Below, one piece after another: positions 50,246 through 60,235 of a stretch of DNA of 64,000 bases (the stretch's first letter is position 1; each line of letters starts with the position of its first letter). The translations under genes and the position numbers were made by a program. Source of the DNA: Prinia subflava (taxonomy: Eukaryota > Chordata > Aves > Passeriformes > Cisticolidae); assembly GCF_021018805.1 (NCBI RefSeq), contig NC_086257.1:16674693-16738692 (forward strand), given 5' to 3'. The notes under the pieces were generated by a model that had not been told where the DNA came from, made no database searches, and saw nothing but the letters and a program-made list of their open reading frames with translations.

Positions 50246-52562
50246 TTAACTTTCCATCATGCTGCCCTTTGCTTCCACCTAATGGGTCTCGGCATTTCTG
50301 GTCAGCAGCCACGTAACACACGCTGCTCTATGTAGCACTCAGCAACGTGCTTGCTAATTTTTCTGACCCATAAATCACTTGCATAAACTTTTAATGGTGA
50401 GGAAAAGTGCCTTTCATTCCTGCTTCCTCCTTCCAGTGGGAAAGGCAGTCTGATAACAGGCAGTGCTGGCCTGATGTGTGGAGACGTTCCCGTCAGCAGA
50501 GGGGCTGTCTGCATTCATTCAGGAATTCTTTCCATTATCCTCTTAGCCAGACTCTGGATGACATTAATATTATGTGTCTTGTCATAAGCTGTGCTTTTGG
50601 AGCCCGTGGCCTATCAGACTGCACGTCTCAGGAATGCGGACTGCCAATGGCTTGGACACTGGCTGTGAGGTATCTCGCTCTCCTCTGCCCCATCCCAGCC
50701 CCAGCCTGGCTCTGAGCTCATTCACCCACCAAGAATTATCATGGGCTGGAGAAAACTCAGGTCTCAGGTCCCTGCTCTGGCCCCAGGTGGCTGGGCAGCA
50801 TCCTTGCTTGGGAGCATCCTAATGCATTCCCCAGTGTAAGTCTTGCCAGCCCAGGTGCTCATCCCTCTCCTGAGACCTGATAGTTGAGCACAGCATTGTG
50901 CATTAGTGATCCATCCTTACCCTAGCCCTGTGGCTCTGCAGAGTGGGAGCAGGAACCTTGCCATCATAGCTGCCTCTGAGAGCTGAGATCTTTGTGAGCT
51001 GGTGGCTCCTTGGAAACACAGACTGGGTCTGACACAGACCTGTGGAAAGCAGAACTGGGACTCCCAACCGCACTGCTCCTGGAGATGCAAGGATTGCAAA
51101 CTCTTTCCCATTGTCTTCCCCATAAAGGTGAAGGGATTGTGCATTCAGGGAGGGTTTTTAACATTGCTGTCACTTTGATGCTGACACCCAGCACAAGCGG
51201 GAGGTCAGTGTGGCAGTGCCAGGCAGCCCTGGGGACTGGAGACGTTTCTAGATGTATATGAGGCTATGTGCCCACTCTGAGCAAGCAGCACTCCATGGGC
51301 TTCTTTGGAGCCCATGAAAAAAGAGATTTCTTGATCTAGAAAAGCCATTCCTGGATGGAGATCTTCCTCTGTGGGTGATGCTGAGAGTCAAGTCCTCTGC
51401 CCTGGGCTCAAAAATGTGATAGTCCTGAGAAAATTGTGGAGAACAGTGGAGATGAGGCTGAGGGAGCCTACTGAAATTGTGCCTCCACATCCTGTGTGGG
51501 CCAGCACGTGCATGCAAGTCTAAGCTTTCATCCATGGCCCACAGCAGCTGAAGACTGTTTTGGCACAGAGGGGCACTTCAGCACCATGCCAGGAGTCTGA
51601 AGGTGTCACCAATTTGCATGGAAAGGAGCAGACTGCAGTCATATTAACCTTTGATGAAGAGGCACGGCCTGCAGTGTCGGCGTCCTCTGCAACACCGACA
51701 CTTCAGTCCGATGATGCCTCCTTTGCCATTTGCATCAAGACAGGAGGGAGGATGGTAGGACAAGCAGATGTTGACTTTATCCCTTCCATATGAACCACAG
51801 ATGAGTGTGAGGAGCTCCAGGCTGGGCAGGGTGCTTTCCACCCACACAGCTGAGAGCCAAGAGACCCCAAAGGCTCTGTGGCTGCTTGTGCTGTCCAGCA
51901 CTGCGACGTCTGGCCTGATGTTGTGCTGCCAGATGCAGTCAGCAATTTCATTTAACAGGGCTGCAAAGTGGTGTTGATAATTTCAAAGGAATTCAGGCAA
52001 ATGGCTGAGGTTTTTCTAGCGGTCTAAATCCCTGTGTGCAAACCAGTACGTCAGGCTTTAAGCAATTAATTCCTAATCATGCCAAATGCCGTCAGGAGCC
52101 CAGCGTCATTACTGAGAACTTAAAATGGTTTTCCACTGTACCACAGATAATTTGGATAAAGCAAAGGGAGCAGTCTTGTAGCATTTCCAGCCTCAAGGTG
52201 TGAGAGTGGTCTGTAATTGACATTTGTATTCAGAGAACCCTCCCATGCATTTGTGTTGTAGGCATCTATTACTGGGAAGGCACCATAGCTAATATAAAGG
52301 GCATTCTTTATACCCCGGAAAAGGAGTTCATTATAGGGAAAAGCCATTCTAGCTCAGTAAGAAATGAATCTAAAACTGCCTCAGAGCTGCTATTCTCATC
52401 AAGTTTCAATGTTAGCAGTTTTAACCAAGAGCTAATTGAGCAATCTCAGAAAGTGGAGTAATTCCATTATTCAGCTATGCTTTGTACAAGGCTAGTGCTA
52501 GCTGTGAGAGGAGCACAAATGACTTTCATCAAGCCAGGAACCGCCAGCATTCTTGCCTTTTA

Positions 52563-52592
52563 CTACTTTTTCTTTCAAAAAAAAAAAAGTAG
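52563..52592. repeat. A12 run inside an inverted repeat
   Basis: ctacttttt (52563-52571) and aaaaagtag (52584-52592) are perfect 9-bp inverted arms enclosing cttt, c and part of a 12-A run (52577-52588). No adjacent retroelement body was recognised that would make this a poly(A) tail. Confidence 0.8.
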
Positions 52593-55500
52593 GTCTTTTG
52601 GTCTTTTGGCAACTCTCATTGGCAACAGGAGCTCCACACCAACATTGCAAGGCTCATATGTAACACAGAAATCCAAATTTTTTGGATAATAGGGAATTTG
52701 ATTTTCATGGCTCTTCAAGCAGCAGTGCTGTTCCAGAGTGGATGGCTGAAGATGCTCCTGTTTGTCAGATAGGCAGAATGTCACCAAGAAAACAGCACAC
52801 TGTTCTTGCATAATTTTGTATGGAAAAGAGCCATTGCAAGTGCCGGCCCAGCTACTCACCAAAGAGCATGATTCTGTCATTGGCTGTGCTCTCAGGAGAT
52901 GTGGGATTAGCTAATGTTGGTTTTAGAAGAACTTTTATGGAAACCTCTCAAGTTCCTCTGCTTCATGGAAGAGCTGTATCAAAAATAAACTAACACGATT
53001 TAAGGAAGGAAAAGTCATACCACATCCAGCATCTTTGGACTTAACACCTTGGAGAGAGTTTGTTGGTTGAGCCATGGTGCTGTTTCTTTACTGTTTCCCT
53101 TGAGCTGATGCTGCTCCTGTTGGATGTGGACAGGACTATTTGCAGCCTATTGTGGAAGGTGACTTTGTGGGTGAATGCAGCAGGATTTAGAGTCCCATTC
53201 GCAAGAAGTGGCTGTAGATCTCCTGTCTGGTATGAGATTGTGCTGTAACAATAATCCCTTCCAAGCCAGCAGAGAGTGGGGGCTCCCAGCAGTGTGCTGC
53301 CCTTAGCAAGGGGACATAAATCCATCAGTCTTTAGAGCTCTCTCAGGCACACACAGACACTTCAGGGCTGCCTTTCTCAGCACCAGCCTTTCGTGACACT
53401 GGTTCAAGTGCAACACTGTCAAAGCTGTGCTGTCCTAACAGTGTTTGGACCCAGCATGGAGCTGGACACACCTGAGGCAGGCACAGGTATGGGCTGAGAA
53501 ACCAGAGGCCTTTGACTGCAGGTTGAAGCACTAACCCATGCTGACCTGGGATGGTAAATCTATCCATAGACGGGAAGAAATTTTAACAGCAGAAGTCTTG
53601 TTCCTTATGTAGGAGGGATTAAGTGCTGTGAGGGAGAGACAAGATGGAGAGGAGCAGATGAGATATTGTAACAGGTTAGGAGAAGGAAGTTTGGTAACCC
53701 TTGTAGAAGAGGTTGATCACATTTGGGTCTAGTCTGAACTGCTGGAAAAATGCTGGGGATTTACTTGGTGGCAGCTCACCCAGCCAGAGGGACCACCATT
53801 GGAAGGAGGGCTCAGACTCCAGCTCAGAACAGTTCAGCTCCATCCCTTTGGGAACAGGTTTCCACAATGAGCTACATGTGAATAAAAGATCAACTTCTCC
53901 AGCCCATCAAAAGCAAAGAACCATGCCCTGGAAGAGCTGTGTGGTGTTTTGGGTTTATCTCTCACACCTCAGCTGTGATAACTCTTCCAACACCTGGATG
54001 TATAGATCAGCTACATCTTGTAGGAGGGGATGGAGGTGTAGAAGGTGGTGTGGGGGAACAGCTGTGCTCCTTTATCCAGCCCCACCTCACTGCCATTTGC
54101 TCTGTTGCCCTGAGTCTGTTACTGTGCTGGAACAGCAGGTGTTCTAGTGTCCTTTTCCTTTAAGGAAGCTGCCTGCCTCCTTCCTGCACTTACTGGATTG
54201 CACACAAAGTACTCCTTGTCTCTTCCTTTTAGCAAACCCTTCTTAGCTAATGTCATTTGTCAAGTTAATCAGGGAGAGTGGGCACTTTGATGGCTGCTGT
54301 GCAGCCTAGCTGCATTGCCATGGAGACAAGCAGCCAAACAGGCATTTTACTTGCCCTGCCTCGCTTTGCAGATTTGCCATGAGAAACCACTATGTAATTT
54401 GCCATCAACCAACTTGCTGAGGGCTTCAGGAGTTTTTCAAGGTTGCTATCCAGAGATTGGGAACGGTCTACCTAACATTTAATGGAGCAAATAGTAATGG
54501 TGATACTAAAGCAGGTCAAGGATCTGAATGTGTAGGTCTTCTTCCCACATCCCATAGATGTTTGGCACTGGCAGGAGCTGTCTGAGAGGAATGACAGCCC
54601 ACTAACTTGAGTTTGGGGCTGTAATTGAGATGTCATCAGTCCTCTTCAGCTGGATGATTTCATAGGTGACTGTTTCCCTACAGAAGCTGTGACTATCAAA
54701 GATACTTTGAAAAGCACCAGGACTTGTGTTTAAGAGCATTTCAGGAGCTTGAAATCTCCCCAGAAGTTGGTGAGATTTAGGCAGTGGCATGCCTTGGTCA
54801 CATTTGAAATTCAGAGGTGAGTGTAAGCCATACACTCCAGCTGACCTCTTGCATAAGGCAGGCTGAGGATGAATTTCATCCACATAACTCATAAGCAAAA
54901 TCTGGCCATTGAAAGAGCTGACAGGAGACATACATGTTACAAAGCTCAAAAGCCATCCCATCATTCCTCCTTCTCATCACATGTGCACATGTTAAGGGAT
55001 GCAGGGAATAGGTTTGGAAATGCTCCCTCCTGCAGCATGGTTAGCAGGATCTGCAGGCACCTATGGGAGGGACAGCCACCTGTTGACCCCTAGCCCTGTC
55101 TGTGGGACGGCAGAGGAAACCTCACATCAGCACAGAAAGGGCAAAAGTTCAGATCAGATTGTTTATGGGATTTTATGGAGCCAGGAGCCAAGGATAGCTC
55201 AGCTAATCCAGAGGAAACTGTAGCGATGGCGTTAGAATGCATTTCACATGGGATTCATTCAGCGCGCATTCACATGGACCAGTCTTTCTGTCTCCGTTTT
55301 TTTAACCATGAAATATTTTTCTTTGTATTCCTGTCTGCCAGCTGCACTGAGCCAGACTCCAAGCTAGGCTGTTTTAAGGAAAAAACCCACAGAAACCCCA
55401 AAACCTCTTGTAGTTTGACCTGCTGACAAGTTAGCAGGGCTTCAGCACAGCTCCCAGCAACATCAGCCACTGGGCTGGGTCCATGCTCTGCCAGCCAACC

Positions 55501-57120
55501 TCTGCTCCTACCAGCCCCAGCATCCATTGCTTTTCTCCAAGCCACAGTGTAGTGCTTGCTTAGCTGAAGCCCTGGTGAGGACATGAGCTAAAAGTGCAAC
55601 TGAAAGGCCACATGGGGAGGGCAGGAAGGCAGAAGCTTTGCTGTGTCCTTCTGCTCCTCAGCACCTGAAGCCTTGCTGGCTTCATGGGCAGTCCTAGCCC
55701 TGGCTTATCCTCCTGAGTCACCAACATCCCTTGCAGTCTCAGCGTGAGCTCCTCTTGCGAATAAGGTTTTCCTTTGAGGTGCAGTGAGGTCAGCACATTA
55801 AGCTGTTTAATGCAGACCTTGTCTCCCTCCTTGTGTCCTGAGCCCCAGACCATTGCTCTGCTGGAAGAGGTAATGTGGCTTAACTCCAGGCACAGGTGCC
55901 AGCTCCTTCACTGTCCCCAGCCTGTTCCCTCTGACCCTGGCAAGCTCTCACATGCTCTGGATTACCCCAGCTGTGACTTGTGCTTTCTGGAAGCTGCTTT
56001 TCTCTCCCTGAACTCCTGATGTTTAGAACAAATCTGACTAGGAGTTAATAGAGCAGCCCCACACTCTTCTTCCCTTTCAAACTTGCAGGACTGCTGCAGC
56101 GGGGTGCATTTGGGGAACAGCTCTATGACTCCCCGGTGATCCAGAGCTGGGAAGGACCCTCTGTCCCTGCAGGGGCTTTTGATATCAGCCCACAGGGCAT
56201 TGCAGCCTTCCCAGGGCACTCTAGTTCATTACCCTGAGCTGACAGAAACCAATCCATCAGATCTTGGGGCTTCTTTTCCCCCCAGATACAGGACAGTGTC
56301 CAACCTTATCCATGTTACCTGATCCTTGAAAGCCCAAACTGCAGATGCATCTCTCAGAGCCTTCCTCTGCTTTTGAGTGAGAGAGCAAGAGTAGCTTTTC
56401 AATTCTGAATCCATGGTCACATCCTACACACCCTGTCATGGGTGCAAAGCTCCTGGGTGCTTCCTAGGATGGGATTTTGCAGAGCAAAGTGGGTAGTATG
56501 TGCTGTTAGCTTTACTTCAAGAATAGAAGTATGCCTGGCAGGAGGGTGCTCAGGTATGAGCTTCCATTCAGTACCTACAACATCAGAATGAGGATATCTC
56601 CAGGAAATTGTAAAAGCCCAAGCCACAGAATGGTAAAACCAAATGCAGAACTTAATAATCAGGTGGAAATTGCATCCAGCCAAAAGTGTCACTGTAGAGA
56701 GATGAAGGTTTTACACTCTAGTGCTCAACAGGAACAGGAATGGCAGGGTCTGCTGCAGTGTTTGCACATAGTGTTCATCTCTGGGACATGCAATGAGCAT
56801 GTGCTGCCTGTGGCAAAGAGGAGATTTTATTCACAAGTGTTAATTGCTTTGTCCCTAAAAATGGGCTTGCATCTCCTTCTGTAGAGGCCCCAGTTGGTGG
56901 GAGATGCAAAAGGGACTGCATGGCCAGCCTTTGCCCAAGCATGCATCTGTGTAGCTGAGGCTAATGCTGGAAATGCCTCCCTCATTCCTTGCACCAAAGC
57001 CCATGGGAAGGAGAGGTGCTGCCTTTTGCAGTCTGCCCTGTCTCCTGTGCCTCGCTGTGACCTGGCTCGGGCAGAAGGGGCTTCCCAGGTGTGAGCATGG
57101 GCTGGCACAGCCTCACCCCT

Positions 57121-57540
57121 GTCCTCAGGCCACTGTTCCCCCGTGCCACTCGGTAAGAGTGGTGTGTCACCCACGCTGGGGAGCTGGGGATGGCCGTGCT
57201 GGCTGTCCCACGGCCGGGGTGCCCGATGCCCCCGGTCACGCTGTCCCGCACCCCCTGGAGCCGGTGGCCATAGAGGGACCGAGGTTGCCATCTGCCGGTT
57301 CTGCTGCACAGGAACAGCAAGAATTTGCCTCAGCCCTTATGGAAGTGGCCCCTCAGGAGTGTGTCCTGATCCCTCTCAGGTCACAGGGCACTGCCCACTC
57401 GCGACCCAGCGCTTGGCCTTTGGCAGCATGTCCCCATGGGTATGGTGTTCCAGGGGACAGGGCAGGCAGCCCATTCCCATTTGGACCGTGCTGCTCCTGC
57501 CCTGCCCCGCCCACACTGCCCCTGCGCCACGATGTCCCTC
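57121..57540. promoter_or_regulatory. intronic CpG-rich block (candidate orphan CpG island)
   Basis: I count 13 CpG in 57121-57300 and about 7 more to 57540, far above the surrounding intron, in GC-rich sequence such as cccacggccggggtgcccga. The block sits 1.3 kb upstream of the fourth DIS3L2 exon. Long open frames cross it on both strands (for example 56964-57635 on +), but this follows from the low stop-codon density of GC-rich DNA, and the translations show no family features. An alternative internal promoter is possible but unsupported by a visible TATA box or exon-donor arrangement. Confidence 0.4.
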
Positions 57541-58812
57541 CTGCCCTCCCAGTGGGGCCTGAAGAGTTGGCCTCTGGCACAAAAGCCTCTGTGAGAATCC
57601 ACAGGGCTCTTAATAAGGGAGCTCCTTCCCATTAAAGGCTAATATTTCTACTGCTGATGATCACTGTCAGCTGCTTATTCCTCCTCCAGGCTTGTCTTTA
57701 TTTCCTTTCTCTTCTGAGTTCTTGGCAAGTACTCCCAGGCTGGAAATGTATCACTGCTGTAGGAGTACCCCAGGAGTGCAGCACCCTGCCCATCTCACCT
57801 GGCCAGTCTCCCCAGCAGGGCCCAGGGTTGGGAGCTGCAGGGGCACTTGCAGGCAGCCCTGGTTGCCCAGCCAGCCCTGCAAAATCACTGCTTTGCCTGC
57901 AGGAGCAACAAGGCTGAGCTGGCATAATCAGCAATAGCTCACTCAGGCATTGCTGGGAGGATGAGATTACTTCTGTAAATCTATTATCTTTTTTGGCAAT
58001 TAGCACCAGGAGCCCTGGGAATACATGCAGAAATAGCGGGAAGCCCAGTTAGGCACATCTCTTGCTTATCAAGCCCGGTTAAACAAGTCCCCTGTGGCAC
58101 AGCCCTGCCACTGGTAGCACAACCCATACACACACCAAAGATGATCTCTAGTGCTGTGATTCCTTTCCTGAGCCTGTGTAACCCCAGAGGTTTCCATTCA
58201 ATGAATGAAACTGAGGGGCTCACCCCAGCCTGGAACACCCCAGCAGGTTGTGTGGAGGAGCCTGTGGAGTCCCTGCATGTCCTGGAGCCAAAGGCAGCCT
58301 TGCTGGAGCAGCACTGCCCAGGAGCAGTGCTGTGTTGTGCTGTGGGTGGGAGCCTGGCGTGGGGCAGGGCTCGGTGCCTGGGCCTGACCACACATGTCGA
58401 GCTCAGGAGGGGGGAGCGAGCGAGACGCTGTTTGCTCTGGCCCAGGAAGACAGAGATGTGTGTTTGTTTCCCGTGCTATCTTTCGCATGGTGTTTGTTTT
58501 GCTTGTCAAGCATTTCAGGAGATAAAATGACCTAAAGGGAGATTATTTTATCCTAGTTTAAGCTGTCAATTTATCACTGACTTCTGCTTGTCTGCGCCAG
58601 CAGGACAGCTTACTCTGAGTCCCTGGGGAAACCTCTGCTAGAAAGTGAGAATTTGGGGGGGATTTGCTGCAGTCTCACAGCTAATCTGTGCTTATGACAG
58701 CAACTACAAGCTGCTCCCCTGTTCCCCTGTGTCATATTAGTCCCCATCACTGTGGGCTGGCTTGGCTTCCCAGGGCTAACCGGGGCCTGGGGTTGTTCTT
58801 CTCGTGCCGCAG

Positions 58813-58997
58813 GCTGGTTGAAGAGTTCATGCTGCTGGCGAACATGGCCGTGGCCCATCGCATCTACCGCTCCTTCCCCGAGCAGGCCTTCCTGCGCCGC
58901 CACCCCCCCGCCCCAAACCAAGCTGCTGAAAGACCTCATGGACTTCTGCAACCAAGTCGGCCTCGACATGGACTTCAGCAGTGCAGGGAGCCTGCAT
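58813..58997 (+). CDS. DIS3L2: DIS3L2 coding exon with 1-nt frameshift (fourth exon in window)
   Basis: The exon starts with G, which completes the split Arg codon, and reads [20 protein letters not shown] and on to FLRRHPP. It then changes frame within a run of seven C (58903-58909). In the next frame it continues [20 protein letters not shown] up to FSSAGSLH. Together the halves give the 61 residues expected (about 581-641 of human DIS3L2), including the [10 protein letters not shown] motif highly conserved in RNB enzymes. The observed length is 185 nt; 184 nt would restore the phase used by both neighbouring exons. The single surplus C is therefore either an assembly or sequencing error in a homopolymer or a real frameshift allele. 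The acceptor ctcgtgccgcag has a weaker pyrimidine tract than its neighbours; the donor cat|gtgagt is strong. Confidence 0.95.
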
Positions 58998-60148
58998 GTG
59001 AGTGCACTGCCTGCCATGGGGCCGGGGGGGAAGCTGCGTGATGGAGGGTTTGTGGCACCGTGTGCTTTATCCCCTGTCCCTCTCTGCCCAAGCAGAGCTG
59101 ACAACTGTGCCATGCCAAAACAAAACAGCTCCCTCACTCACTGTTGATCCCATTAGTGTTGGGCAATGGTGGCCCAGCCTGTTCTGATCAGCCATGTTGT
59201 GCACAGAGGTTAGAGCAGGGTGGGGAGGACCTTGGAAGTGACCCCTGCACTGCCCTCCCTGCAATGGAAAGGATGTTTCACTGCAGGAGCACTCACTGAG
59301 ACACCCAGATTTCCTCCTCTGGGCAAGGAATTTTCTCCATACTACAAAATAAGCAGCTCTGCAAGGGGCTGTTTCTGTCTGGGCTGCTGCAGGTTTTGGT
59401 GGGGCAGGCTGGAGAGTGGGGTGACTGGGAAGGACTGGAGAGCAGTGCTGGGAAAGGTCAGACGCAGCCAGTGCAGGAAGTATCCAACCACTCCTCTGCT
59501 GAGCATGTCCTGAGGCTGAACTCCAGCTGAACAGCACAGTGCAGGTTCCAGGATTTTCTTTACTCACCGCAACTGGACTGTGGATAATCCTCTGTTAATC
59601 CCATCCCCGCTGGCCTCCTGCACACCCCTCCATCAGCTGGGACTGCTTTCCCCGCTTGCTGGCTGTGCCCAGCCTGTGTCAGCAGATGCAGGGCTGCTCA
59701 CTCAGCTCCTCTCCTGCACTTTGAACCCTGCAGCCCTTTCTCACTGCTACCCCCCGGCAGTGACCTCCCATATCCATGTCTCCCCAGAGTCCCATTAGTC
59801 TGTGTGCTGAAGCTCTCAGGAGCTGGATGGGAGCCAGGCACAGATCAGGAGAGGGTTTACAGGCTCTCTCTCACACTGCACAGCTGAGGACAGAGCCAGC
59901 AGTCCCCATGCACTGGGTGCTCCCTTCCACTGACCCAGGAGGAGAGCCAGTGCTCAGGACCATATACACAGCCCTTCTGGGGCTGCTGGGAGCACAGCAA
60001 AGCCTAATTTCATGTGCACCTTTTAGCTTACAAGGGCATTTTCAGGAAAAAGGGGAATTTGCTTTGACAAGCTGCTGTTAGCACCAGTAAGGTCTGCCTG
60101 AGTCCCTTTATCATGCCAACACTGAATGCTCTCTCTTTTCTCCCCCAG
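58998..60148 (+). other. DIS3L2: DIS3L2 intron, 1.15 kb
   Basis: The intron is bounded by gtgagtgcac at 58998 and ...cttttctcccccag ending at 60148. The sequence is unique and moderately GC-rich, with no transposon, RNA gene or additional exon recognised. Confidence 0.92.
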
Positions 60149-60235
60149 AAAAGCTTAAGTGAAACATTTGGTGCTGACAAATATTCCAGAGCAAGGAAAG
60201 AAGTGCTGACCTTCATGTTCTCCAGGCCCATGCAG
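60149..60235 (+). CDS. DIS3L2: DIS3L2 coding exon, RNB domain (fifth exon in window)
   Basis: This 87-nt exon encodes 29 residues in phase 0 at both ends: [20 protein letters not shown], then TFMFSRPMQ. It corresponds to about residues 642-670 of human DIS3L2, where KSLxxTFGxDKYSxARKEVLT and SRPMQ are conserved. The next exon should continue with a MALYF-like sequence and the HFTSPIRRF motif that grips RNA near the active site. That exon is not in the window. The acceptor ctcccccag and donor cag|gtgaga are strong. The local TFMFSRPM differs from the TNMxSRPM I recall in other vertebrates, a small lineage-specific change. If the extra C in the previous exon were real, the first two bases here would complete a TAA stop. 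Confidence 0.97.

Larger units (their letters stand above)
31907..58812 (+). other. DIS3L2: DIS3L2 large intron, 26.9 kb
   Basis: The intron runs from gtaagtgctg at 31907 to ...ttctcgtgccgcag ending at 58812. The flanking exons encode adjacent residues, so no coding exon is lacking. Recognisable contents are a CR1 5'-region fragment at about 46170-46700, a probable CR1 3'-region remnant near 48965-49110, a GTT microsatellite at 49265-49295, an A12 run at 52577-52588, AT-rich regulatory-looking blocks near 42820-42985 and 50090-50245, and a CpG-rich block at 57121-57540. The rest is single-copy sequence in which I see no gene. Confidence 0.85.

Noticed and set aside
52577..52588. A12 run as the poly(A) tail of a processed pseudogene
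   Set aside because: No open frame or transcript-like sequence precedes it in either orientation and no target-site duplication was found.
56964..57635. Longest open frame in the window (223 codons, + strand)
   Set aside because: It lies in CpG/GC-rich DNA where stop codons are rare, overlaps long open frames in other frames and on the other strand, and its low-complexity Pro/Ala/Cys-rich translation shows no domain or family signature.
58610..59137. 175-codon open frame antisense to the fourth DIS3L2 exon
   Set aside because: It is the reverse-strand shadow of a real coding exon in GC-rich sequence.
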